Assembly (NCBI GenBank): GCA_020744425.1
Contig: JAGMUV010000006.1
Location: 992,001-1,056,000 of the forward strand
From: Dactylonectria macrodidyma
Lineage: Eukaryota > Ascomycota > Sordariomycetes > Hypocreales > Nectriaceae
Direction of reading: 5' to 3'
Length of the DNA: 64,000 nucleotides
The position numbers were made by a program, and so were the translations under genes. Shown here piece after piece: positions 34,963-46,701 of this stretch. Each line of letters begins with the position of its first letter. Within the stretch, counting starts at the first letter, position 1. The notes beneath the pieces are model-generated. The model searched no databases. It saw nothing but the letters and a program-made list of their open reading frames with translations, and was not told the DNA's origin.

Positions 34963-36381
34963 GCTTAGTATATTGGCAACAAGCGATCAGTCACAGAGGC
35001 GCGTGGAGGCAGGTACCCATTCGAGGAGCCCCTCCAGGTGGTGAGACAAGGCCCAGTCCAGTCCAAAATAAGGGACAAATCCCACTGCGGACGATGAGGA
35101 ACTCCAAAGGCATGGCGGGGTTGGAGAACAAGCGACCAGCATCGCTCAACCGAAACAGGGTCACGCACGCTCCGAAAGGGGGAATATGAGATGAGGGTCG
35201 CGTCAAAGCAGCAGCAGGAAAAGGAAACGTGGAGGAGCGAGCATACACGGCGCCTGCTAACGAGATCGCGAGCTGCAATCCCGGCGTGCTCGTGATGTGC
35301 CTTGATGGACCACTTCTGTGTATGTATCATGCCCTCTTCGTTACCCTTTCCCACGACCCAGCCCCAGGGGCGTGGTTTAAGCTTCTGCGAGCCCGATCGT
35401 CCTGGACAACGGGAGCGAGGGAGCGGAGCGGGAGCGGGACGCTTGGGGGACGAGCCCAGAGGCGGTGTGCGAGCGGGTTAAGGCTGATCCCTTTTCCGAA
35501 AGCTAGACGTGCTCACGAGCCGTAAGCATCACAACCAACTAACAGCAGCTGAGAGCGTTGGGGGCGGTGCGACAGTAGTCAGCAGCTAGGAACTCGTTCG
35601 CCCGTGTAAGCGGAGCGACGGAGGCTGAACGAGGCTCCGTGGTCCTCGAAATAGAACACGGCTTTCTGATATTTCGTACAGATTCAGTTGAGGCTGTGGG
35701 AATTATTGAAAGCTCAGAAACACAAGCGCTTGAAATACGGGCTGAGCTATGTGAAAGGCACCCAGAGGCGTCTGTGTGCGTGCCTTGAATGGCAGATCTG
35801 GGCCACGGGACTCCAACTTGCCGATGGCTAGCAGACAACTCAGGATGCGGTGATGAAGTGTGCAGGTGTGTGTCTGCCAGTGCCGTCTGGTTGGCGGCCA
35901 CCACGATGAGATGGTTGGCACGGTGCAGAGCCGGACAAACAGTGTGTTGGCCGGCTAGCTTCCCAGGCGAGGCCGACCAGATGTACGACATGCAATGGTG
36001 TATCGTGGCCAGGCGGATGCAAGGACATGGGGTGAAGTATAACGAGATCAGTAATGGTCAGCCTCGACTGGGCACCCCCTCCATGCAAAAGAGTCGGTGG
36101 GCAGACGAAACAGTCCGGTCTGGGGGTGGGAGGAAGCTCTGCGATCCAATTGTAAGATCCGGGCAAGATCAGCGAAGCCATGGTGCGGTAAGCTGCCAAT
36201 GTGCAAATGCAAATATCTGCACTTTTCAACAGCCTTGTGCAACTAGCATCGCTCGGCTAGCCGTTGGCTTCTGCTTTTCTGACCGCAGCTCCATCGACCG
36301 TCCGCCTGTCCGTCGTCGATAGCTAGCTAGCTGAGTTAGCAGGTCCGAGGTCGACGATGCGATACAGGATCTCGCGCAAAC

Positions 36382-36408
36382 GGGTTGGGTTGGGTTGGGT
36401 TTTGGGTC
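36382..36408 (+). repeat. GGGTT repeat, G-quadruplex motif
   Basis: Four GGGTT-type units followed by TTGGG give five runs of three guanines separated by two to four thymines. It is not the usual fungal telomere unit TTAGGG. Confidence 0.8.
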
Positions 36409-38047
36409 TGGCCATGTCCGGTCACCCTCCACACCACAAACTCGACCACAGACACACCCTGGTTCGATCTGCTCAGATCAAGAGAAGCTGCCCGCCAACG
36501 TATCCGCACCCTACTAGCTAGCTGCCTCGATTCCTTCCCTGCCTTCGTGTGCAAAGTAGAATAAAGGGGGAAAAGGCGCTCGCATGCTGCTAAGGCAGGG
36601 TCAGAAGCTGGAGCTCTTCCCCCCTGGGCCGCATGTGCAGCGTTTCGTAAATGATACAATATCGCTACTGGGTGCTTTGTATTATGCACTTGAGATCAAT
36701 GAGCTGCCCTTTTCCTGGGGTTGTGAGATTGTCGACGCCGCGGGTGGAGGTAGAAAATGCCCGCTCGGCTAGCTAGCCTACCCTGTTCCGTCAATATAGG
36801 CGAACCTTGGCTCGCTCTGAGATAGGACGACTTCTGGATCTTCTCTCTCCTCGTACCGGTTGCCTCTTGTCGCCAGACCTCCATCGTCGTAATGCAGCCG
36901 GACCTGGCCTGCCCCTACCAGCAGCGTTTGGTGTTACGATGGCTAAGGCAGCTTCCGTGTGGACAAGGCAAAAGATACTTGGCTTCAATGACCATGTCCT
37001 AGAGTCCCGTCGAGGTGGGCAAAAAGCCCACCCACACCTCTCTCCGAAGCTGTCTTCCTATCAAATGGGCTCCAGAGGCGTCGAGTTGCAGCGATAGTCC
37101 AGCCAGGCATCACGAGGGTCGAAGGGCATAGCAAGCCTCTGGTTGTCAGGTTCTGCCCTGCAGCAGTTCCAATGCTCGACCACTTCCGCGACCACTGGCC
37201 GCCCCTGGCGCCCTGCGACCTGCGGCCCACCGCCTTGTCCCCGCCGGCAGCGCATGAGAAAGACTCCATGGTTTGCTGCCCGTTGCCGTGGCCGTCGCCT
37301 ATCGGCCGTGGATAACAACAACCAATATGCAAGACGGCACGAGCGGGACGTGAGATGGACGTGGAAGTATCTACAGGCACATGCGGCAGCTGCTCCACCA
37401 CGGACGGCAGCGAGAGCAGTTTACAGTACAGCCGGGTTTGGGGTCTCCGGTAACTGGTTAGGCCCCCACGAGGCCATAACGTGGGATGTTTCTTCGGGTC
37501 GTATGGAGCGCAACTATCGCCGATGAGGGAAGCATGACCGTGACTGTGTTCTCTCTAGGCGGGTGATGGGAGTGGAGAGAGGGCAACCAATTTGTGACGA
37601 TGAGTGGTCGTGTTCGTCCCGGGAACGCGGCCATGTCCTGTATTATCCTGTGTTGTTACGTCGCAGCATCCATACCTCACCCGACGGACCTGCAGGTTCT
37701 GGCAACGGCCGAATTCGCTCACGAGCTTTTCGGATCAGTCAACTCGAAAGCATACGGGAATTCTATCCACCACTTGGGAGCAAGTGGGATGGAGGGGAGG
37801 GGCAGCGATGCATGACACCATCTACTCCAATGCCTCGTCCCAAAGTGCCAGTGCCAGCTGCATCGCGTCACACAGGGCGCTTGTTTCTCTGCCCTGGCTC
37901 GCTGACTCTACTCCCACCGGCAGAGAGGAGGGTAGTAGATCTACGCAACTTGATGGTAACCTATCACTATCACCCGTCAGGCAGAGGCCGCTGGAGGCTG
38001 CTGACGACAGGAAGGAATGTGCCTCCGAGAACCCGCGGCGGCAAGCA

Positions 38048-38071
38048 ATGTCAGATGTCAGATGTCAGATG
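38048..38071. repeat. 7-bp tandem repeat (ATGTCAG)3
   Basis: Three perfect copies of ATGTCAG followed by ATG, 45 bp before the pyrimidine/CA-rich tract. Confidence 0.8.
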
Positions 38072-41000
38072 GCCACGCTCCCCAAGCTCCAAGACCAGTT
38101 GCAGTAAGAGCCGGCTGGTGTCTTCATCACACACTTTCACTTTCACCACCACACTCTTTTCACAATCACATTCACTTTCACATTTCAACAAGACACAAGA
38201 CACACACAACGACTGGGATGTAGTTTAGCGGCATCGAACCAAGCTGGCCCAACTTGTGTCATCTGCAAAAGCCGTTGGCCTGAACGAGACAGCCAGACTA
38301 CCGCTAGCGACGGCGTGGACGGGCTAGTTTTACAGCGTCCTCGCAGTTGGCCAGCATGCTATCTAGCGGCTCCATTCGGGAGACAGCGGGTCTAGCGGCG
38401 GGCTATTATTCGACAGCGCCATCCCCACGGCCGGCCCGCGAAGGGACAGACGCTATCGAATCATCAATCAGCGCCTTGTTCGCTCGTCCACGGCCGAGCC
38501 TTTGCTGCGAATCAAGGCCTGACAGGTCCGGCCAGCAGCGACAAGACCTGCGAGGCCTGGTCAGAGAACAGACTCGTTTCCTCGAGCCACGGCAACTGCC
38601 TACTGAGCGTGTACCGTGACTAGCCAGCCCGCACGCCGGGCAGCCAAACGGGGAGCACCAGACGCTATCCGGGGGCGAGGCCAACCCCCAAAAGAGAACT
38701 CTGGACGCCTTCCTACCTTGGATGCCACGCCCAAAGCAGAGGCCTCTCCGTAGCGTGATGGAGACACAAGACTTGCCAGCTGCCGAAAGCCAAGGAAAAC
38801 CTCAACGCCTCCAGGTTAGCCAGGGCCTATGGGGGCAAGCCTTTCCTGTCTCTCTCACTCTAGATAATTTGTGGCCTGGACGGTGGATCCAAGCCAGTGC
38901 TCACGCCGCGATAGGAATAGCAACAGGCGCGCGATCGAGCAAGCATCATCAATCAATCGAGGGTTTCCCTTGTATTTCTCCCTCTTCTTCTCGAGTTAGA
39001 GGGCTTTTGCCAGGTGGGGTCCCACGCCCCTCCCCGCCGGTGTCCGGGACCTGGCTGATCTGATCGGAGCGTGGCTTGAGGATCACAGGCTTCGGGGCTG
39101 GGTTGATCCTAGTTTCTCTCAACCTTCCCAGCAGGAATACCAAGTTTTGTCCCTCACGTTAGTGGTTCTTACAAGAGGGTCTCTTCGGACTGGAGCATCT
39201 GGTAGTCGAGCTTGGTAACAGAGCGGGTTGTCAGTGCCCAACGCGAGCAAGCGGTGACTAACACGAGATACTGTGCTCCGAAGACGGCATTCTAGAAAGC
39301 TTCGTCCGGAGAAAAAAGAAAAGCTTCTGGGGGAGGAAAAAGAAACGGGAAACGGGAGCCGCCGATCAGAGGAACTGCCCTTGCTGCGAATCGTCTAGCA
39401 CCAGCGTCGCAAGAAGCGTCGCACCAGCTCCCGATGACATACAAGACAGCCCACCATCATACGGTTGCGCGCCATCAGGTCGTGACCAGTTCTGGCACAA
39501 AGTCACCCAAAAGCCCCTCCATAGGGTGCCCCTCTCCCCTCCCTCTCTCACCCCCCCATTAGGGCATCCTCGGTCGATCAAGCGGGCTTTCCAGGTGCAG
39601 GACGAGCGGTGGAGGGGTTACCGGCACCACGTGGGCCCTCGTTGCCAGAGATTTTGTCTTCTTGTGCCTGCGTCGTGGGTGATTGGTGTGTGACATGAAT
39701 GGTATCCTGTTTTGCAGGTGCCACGGCTCCCGCGTGTCCCCGTAGTATGACGATTAGACAGAGACATGTGCGATGGGAATGGGGAATGGGTTGTGTATAG
39801 TTGACGGATACTGGATTGTTTCTACAGGACTCTGGGAAGGGACCAAAGGAATTTTAGTCCTCTGTAAGCTCAGGGTAGCTCCATGGTCCACATGGAATCC
39901 ATGATGCCGCTGACAGGAATGAGTACGTATCACAGTGAGTAGTGAGAACCGTTGCATCGGTCTCGCTCAGCTCGCCCAATCCGATTCCCTGGACGATCGC
40001 GCGATTGGCGATGACATCCGTCGGTTGGACCCCTTCGAAAATCCCCACGGTATTTGAGCTTGGCCTCTCAGAAAGGCCGTGGGCAACGAATATCCCGCGT
40101 CAACCCGCGCCTCTCACATCGCAGTGCCCTCCCACACAAGTACATTCCACCATGCCACTTTGTGTACTTCTTTTTGGCCCCCCCCTGGCCCTAGCCTGGT
40201 TCAAGTTTCCCTCCGTCGAGAGAGGTAAGGTAGGTATCGTTCAAATGCCTCAGATGCTGCACTTGGCGGGATTACGACGATGCAACTCGGGAAACGGGCT
40301 GGGACCTGTCTACTGCGTACCCCTCCCTGTTCCCTCTCACTCTCTCCACCCCGCGGCCCATATGGTCCCTCTTTTGGCGAACTACAGACTACCTTAGGTA
40401 CAGTTGCTGAGGTTATTGTTTTTTACCCCTCCAAGTGCGACTGCAGTTGCGACCGCCCGCTCACCTCACTGCGGCAACGCCGTGGAGCCCTGTGACCTCC
40501 CCTGGCCCTGCGGGACCTTGCCTTGTGCCTTGTTCTGTTCCTGGGCCTGGCTGCCTTGTTGTGCCTTGTCTCTTCTTTTCCTTGGTGGCGGGCGCCAAAC
40601 GCGGGGTTGGTCCGCGCGTTGTGCATCTTGGTCCTTGCTGTCTCTCCCAAGCTGCTAGCAGTCGACGTTCTGTATTGGCTGTCATGGTGGTACATAGTAC
40701 AGCACATGCATGCACGGATTCCTCAGTCCAATCCTCCCCTAACGTACCTACATCCATAGCCTACGCTGTACGAATTCATCCCCTTTGGAGGCCAGGAGCA
40801 AGCAAATCCCACACGTCCTTCGCAGCTACCAACCCACCGATCCGACCCCTGAATCCGAGTCAGGATGCTTGAGATGCTTATCATGGCACCCGTAGATAGT
40901 CTAGGGACTATGGAAGGTAGTCAAACAACCCGCTTTCACAGCCACCCCGGCCCCCTCTCGAACGTCGTCCGTTCTGGGCGTCATTCCTAGCCCGGTCTCA

Positions 41001-42076
41001 TCATTCGGATCCTCTGTGGCGGTGAGCTTTCCCCCACACAGTCGTGGTCAGCTTGTCAGCCAAGGAAAGGGCCGTTCACTCTTTGGGTGCTCCATGAGAC
41101 AAAAAGCGGCGCCCCCTCTCTCACCCCGCAATTCGCTGAGGGGGACCGCATCGCGTTGGTCCCCATTCGCCATGTTTCGGCCTCGCACCGGCAATGGGAC
41201 GACCTGCGACGACCTGGAACGATGCGTCGTGCTTCGAGAGGTAATCCCACTTGGCCAGGTGATCCTATCGCCTCTCTAGGGTCGCTTGGGGTGTTAGAGA
41301 AGCGATGAGGGGCTTGTCCTCGTGGTCAATTGGAATGAGGAGAGGGAAAGGGGGATGTGATGGCAGATATGGAGTAATCCAGAAGGGAATGGACTCAACT
41401 GCGGCCTGCGTGCCATTCTTAATTGACAAGCCCTAGCTGAGCTGTTGGGACTTGGTAGCCGCAAGCCACATTGCTAGAATGACCGGCTCAATTCACTCGG
41501 AACGAAAATTGTAGACCCCAAAGTCCTTCTAAGAATTGCTGCGCTTACCGAACGTTGTCCCCATCCTCGGGATGACGTTACCGAACCCTTGGGGCCGATA
41601 AGCTGAAGTCATCCAGCTCACTTCTTGCAATGAGGCCAGACCACACCGGGCATTGCCCCTATTCAATAGCTTGTAAACGTGTCAGCTCTCCAAAGGGGAC
41701 GGACAAGAACCCTGACGTGGCTTCCCACGGTACCGGTTCGTGGTCGTCTATGTTGTGGTGGGAACTTCTATGGCATCGTACCAATGTGTGCCGGAGACGT
41801 GGATCGTGATGTTCGCCATTGATGATGGTGGCAACGTCATTCCACAACCTAAATGGGGCTCAATGCGGCCTGCCACAGATTTAGCTGCCTCAAATCACGA
41901 ATTAAACCAATGATTAGGGTTACAATGAAGTGCAATTGGAATTTTCTTGAGGTCTGAAGTGCGGTTGCGTTGGGCATCAACTCTCCTGACAACTAGGTAT
42001 TGGATGCGAGTCAAGCTACCCTAGACCACCAGCTGACCACCCCCATCATCACGTTCATGCTACCACATTCAGAGCC

Positions 42077-43369
42077 TCACTCCTCCCAGCTTGGTAGATC
42101 AAGGTCAACCACGATGGCTTTATTGAGCTGCCTGCTCCCCAGGTGTGGGTAGTTCTTTTTCATGATGGCCGCGTTCACCACACATGTCTCTCGGCGGCCC
42201 ATCCTCCCAGCGAGGGCGGGCTGATCGCTCCGTGGCGAGGTGGCATCACCTCCCAGCCCGACGTTGCCACGGCAGACTTGGGTATCAACATCACTCGAGG
42301 AGAATGAGAAGGGAGGAGGACCTGGCGAGTCCGTGATATCGTGGAGTGGAGTTGTAGCAAGGCACCCTGAGGATGATGGCCGTTGTGACCGACCTGGATG
42401 GGAGCCGTCGTTGGCGAGTGAGGGAGCCTTCCTCCCGGTAAGATCAACAAGGCTGATCTTGTTATTCCCCTCACCAGGGTCCTGCCATCGAGCGATGCCT
42501 TTTTCTTTGTATGCAATGTTCCGAGAGTTCAAATCCCATGTCACTCGCTCTGCACCTCTGCCGGGATGAACATGTCCACATACTGCGAGTTTAGGCCTGA
42601 CCCGCCAGAATGCGCGCCTCAAAGCCTCACACCCGGCGGCTCGACGATCCTCGGTTTCATCGCAGTGCGTCTTCGGAGGTGTGTGCGTGACGACAATGTC
42701 TGTATCTAAGGGAATGCGATCCCAAATGCTAGTTAAATCGGTGCAGCTGCTGGGGTTCTGTGGAGAGTCGTAGTTGAATGCCCACAGCCCATGACGCGGA
42801 GAGAAAGGAGAACCGAAAACGGTGAATTGAGTCCGTGGCCCAGATGGAGACGTCAAACGCATAGCGATCGACTCATGGTTTAAGTACGTTATCGATGGCG
42901 ATGAGGTGAGTAGCGAAAGGCACTCTTCGGGAGATTGAATGTTCTGATTATGGAAGTAGAGGCCATGTTCTGCGAAGAAGTCTTTATCCAAGGTAATATC
43001 ATGATTCCCTAAGTGTATGTACCTGTTAGTGCTCGATACGGGGTTGAAGGGGAGAACATCGAGTCAACTATACCAGCGATGACAATCTTGGCTTCAAAGT
43101 CTGCTTGCTCTAGCCACTTCACAGTCTTGGAAAGCTGGATACTCACAGTAAGCCTCTCATTCTGAACAAGGAACGGGCTGTAGATATCCGGGGAGAATAC
43201 ACGACTACTGCGAGTGCGGGCGTGGGGCTCATACCTCAGAATAACTCCCTTGATTTGTGAGATCCCCGGCATGAATGAGAACGTCTCCTTTAGGAAGCTT
43301 CACTGTGCAGTTGTGAGTGTCAGAGACGCACACGATTCTCGTTCGCCTGTACATGGGCGTGTCCGCCAT
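42077..43369 (-). CDS. calcineurin-like metallophosphoesterase
   Basis: About 375 residues from exons 43235-43369, 43074-43134 and 42077-43008 (introns 100 and 65 bp). Splicing was chosen to rebuild the metal-binding blocks: VCVSDTHN, GDVLIHAGDLTNQGSYSE, then LSKTVKWLEQADFEAKIV, IAGNHD (across intron 2), TDIVVTHTPP and AVCGHVHPGRG. All five metallophosphoesterase signatures are therefore present and the two-metal site should be functional. The closest layout is the small MPPED/UPF0046-type family, cytosolic phosphoesterases of uncertain physiological substrate. After the GHVHPG block the chain carries a Ser/Pro/Gly-rich low-complexity insert before a short conserved-looking end (YPHLGSRQLNKAIVVDLDLP). 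No signal peptide is seen. Confidence 0.9.
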
Positions 43370-46300
43370 CGTATTCAGGTGGTGAAAGTCTCAGCCACTT
43401 CACAAGAGCCTGGGCGCCTTGCACAACGAGCGATATGAGAATCGAGCGCCTCGATGAGACTATTGAGCGGTGGCAGTGGTCGAGGCCGTGGGGATAGTGG
43501 GGGATGTCTCAGACATGTGCTGTCAACGGATGCGGATGCAAGCGGAAATGGATGTTTAATTCATTTGGCGATGTTCATTGCTCATGTCCTTGACGGAGAG
43601 CTGTTGTCTTCCGGTTTAATGAGATGAGGAAAGCCTTAGCCTGATCTGCTTGAGGCAGAAGATGAGTCACACTGATTGAGACTTGTTACTAGGCTGCAGA
43701 CCAAGACACGGAAATGAAATTGGCGCTGAAGAGAGGAACACGCAAGAGTTGAAGTTCTGATGTGATTTTGTTGACGACGGTGCTACAGAGAAGTACCTTG
43801 CATCGCACCCAGTGGTGACGCCATGGAGATGCCACAGATGAGGCAGTCGCTGGGGACTGGGAGAATAGCAGCAAGGTATATTGGGACGACAAAGGAATGA
43901 ATGCCCTGACTAGAAACAATAACCAGGTTTGGATCACTGCTTGTTTGTTCGATAGACTGATAAAGCAAGAACAAAGACTGCGAGGTGACGATGAGTGAGT
44001 TGGGATGTGACGGCTGCAACCGAGATGCTGGAAACAAGTGCCGTGACAGTTTGTGGGGCGTTTCACAGACCAAGGACAAGCAAAGACAGTGCGGGTACAG
44101 TACGAATATGTCTGACATGGAGGGACGCTCGAGGCTCGTCGTTAAAAAGCTCGATGATCGATAAAACTTCCGTTCGCAATCAAGTCTTTGTTAGTCCTAG
44201 CCTAGCTGCGACGGAACGATTTCTCGATTGCGTCGATGGCACAGGTTGAGATGACAGGAGTCTCTAACTTGTGACGGACCGTCCTTGACATTTTGTTCGG
44301 CCATGAGATGAAACTTGATGTCTTTAATTTTTCCTAATGACTGAGAACCCTTCTCGTGCATGTGTCTCCTCGTCTTGATTGCTTTGAATTAACTCGAGTA
44401 AGGGAAAATGAGGCTGGAGGGACGTGCACACAGGAGTGGCCCATGCCCAGTGCAACGGGACGGGCACTGCGACCAGCTAATTTCGGCATCCCTGGTAGCT
44501 TTGGACGCCGGACCGTCCATGTCGAGATTGTCATTATGTCTATAGCCCGTATCGCCCGGATTGTGCTGTCTGTGCCGTCCGCTGCATGAAGGAACAGGAG
44601 ATGAAGACGAGGGCCGTGATGTCGTTTATCTATTCCTCATGCTGGCTTGGTAGAGAGGAATAGGACGCAGAGGATATATGATACGGTGAGATACAAGACA
44701 GGGACATGGACGCTCGAGACGAGACGCGAGACGAGACGCGTGACAAGAGGAGAGAGGAGACGAGATGAGATGAGTACCAGGCCGAGCCCACCGGGCCCCC
44801 AGCTGACTGGCGGAAAGGAAAAAGCAAGATAGCTTCCAAGTCTCTGCTTTGACTTGCTGTGTTGTCTCTTCTCTCCTCATCGCTCTCAAGGTGCCTGGCT
44901 GTAATTACCCTGTCCCTTTCGGTCTTGGTCACATATGGTACCTCCCATGGCACATCCAGAGTGCGGTACGACCGTGCGAAATCCACGACTCCTACCACTC
45001 GTTGTTGGATTTGTGACTACTTCCAGCCCCTGTCACCCGACCTCTCACCGTCCATGTCCACCGTAGATTCATTCGACTTCCGCCAGGCAGGCCGCTTCTC
45101 GGTCAGGTGCGAAAGGGCGCTGCGATGAGTCCCCCCCCGGTCTACTCGATGTTTCCACTCGTTGTTTCCACTCGCCCTGCGGCGGTCTGCTGGGCTGCTG
45201 CGCCAATCCTTCGCTGCTTCATCCATTGAGCAATCAGCACGAAACGTCTGGTGCAGATGGGACTGAACAGCGCCGTCTATTGGCAGGCCTAACTTTGTAG
45301 TCTCCGGCAAATGGGCGGTGGGACAGTTGCAGTGGAGGGAGGAGTGGGAATTCTTGGGATCGGGATGCACCTCTTACTCGCAGCACGCTGCTGCACTACG
45401 CAGCTGTGCTGCACGATGTGCCTTTGTACTGTACGATATGCATGGGGGTCACTGTGCTAAAACTATCAACACTGTTCTATCTCACTTGATTGATTAGTAT
45501 TTCGAGTTGTTGACGACTCCATGACGCCGCGGAGAGTAATCACGCACAGCGTCTGTTTGTAACTTCGAACGTACATGTTGAGACCAAGTTGATGAATCAT
45601 TGTGAAGGACTAGTTCCTCAACAGCCAGCAGGAATGCCCGCACTTGAAAGGGAAAACATTGTTTATCACCCCGTCATTTCTCCATCTGCCATCCCATCAC
45701 ATCGTCCATGTCCGCAAGCCACCTTTTGGCCGCTCCCGTTCGAGCCCCCGTCAGCCGTCCCTTCCCCATTTTGCCCCCATCGAGGGACCTCCCTCACCCC
45801 GCCGCCGCCGCACCCTGCGCGCTGCATAGTGGGGAGCTTGCTGCTGGATTACAGGCTCTCAGGCCCTGGACAATGGGGCGTCTACAGGGGCAGCTCCAAG
45901 TGCCCAACGCGGCGACAACCCCTAGTGGCCTTCTGAAAGCAAGCCCCCAGCACTCCCGTCCGCGTAGCGTAGCCCCCCAGGCTGGGCGGGAGCTTGTGAT
46001 TTTCCCAGTATTCCATCCAGCGAGCCTGTGAGCCCACTCAGGTGCTGCAGGCTGGTTTCGGCCACGCCTACAGGCTAGCCGTCCCTTACCAGCCCGGGTG
46101 GTAGCGGCGACAAAGAACCCTGTAGACCTGGACTTGGCGCACAGTGCTAGAACTGGGCCAGCCGCGCTATCCAACTAGCATCCAACCTCCAGCCCTCCAG
46201 CCAACCAGCCTCTCCCAAACCTTCCCCTTGAACGGCCTGCACCTTGGAAAATCGCCCATCCCTATCCTCACCTCCCATCTTGTGCCCGCATTCCGCCTCT

Positions 46301-46701
46301 CGACGCGCTTTGCCCTTTGGACGAATTGGCATCGCCAGCGACTTCGTCTGCTGTGTCGTCTCCGCCCGCGGTCGCTCCGTTCTGCGTGTTGAGGCATCGC
46401 CACGCCCCCTTCTCATCGACGGCCCATTCTTGCCTCTCTGTCTCTCTCGTACTTCTTGGCTTCTCTCCAGCTCGTCGCGCCCCCTCCAGGACCCGCCCGC
46501 AGCCTCCTCACTCCGTCTCTCGTTTCTCGACTCACGACGTCGTTCCCGTTGACCACAGGCCTCCAGCTCTTCTTCATCGACATTCTCTCAGCCGTTTCGC
46601 TCCATCCCCGACCTTCACGACTCCGCCTCACCCTCCCGCAACTCCTGCCAGGTACCTTGTTTTCTTGTCCAGTCATTTAGGGGGTAGCGGGCGCCATCGA
46701 G
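43370..46701. other. 3.3-kb gene-free stretch and TeaR leader region
   Basis: No coding frame is supported. A perfect 12-bp tandem duplication at 44716-44739 lies in a purine-rich tract. From about 46170 the plus strand becomes strongly pyrimidine-rich, as expected for the promoter and 5' leader of the TeaR-like gene. Confidence 0.55.
44716..44739. repeat. perfect 12-bp tandem duplication in purine-rich tract
   Basis: GAGACGAGACGC occurs twice head to tail, flanked rightward by degenerate GAGA/GACGAG sequence to about 44772. Confidence 0.85.

Larger units (their letters stand above)
32346..42076. other. 9.7-kb stretch without a convincing gene
   Basis: Beyond the J-protein promoter I find no frame with a recognisable domain or believable splicing on either strand. 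Open frames of 100-240 codons exist (for example 32218-32937 and 37563-38228) but read as random Pro/Arg/Ser-rich sequence. The stretch is not AT-rich and shows no transposase, reverse transcriptase or LTR, so it is not an obvious mutated transposon. It holds several simple repeats listed separately, a G-quadruplex motif and a leader-like pyrimidine/CA tract at 38115-38215. Long regulatory DNA or non-coding transcription are possible explanations. Confidence 0.55.

Noticed and set aside
36382..36408. interstitial telomere repeat
   Set aside because: The unit is GGGTT, not the TTAGGG expected in filamentous ascomycetes.
37563..38228. 221-codon frame on the plus strand in the gene-free region
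   Set aside because: Composition is random-like, there is no domain, and its end runs through the pyrimidine/CA repeat tract.
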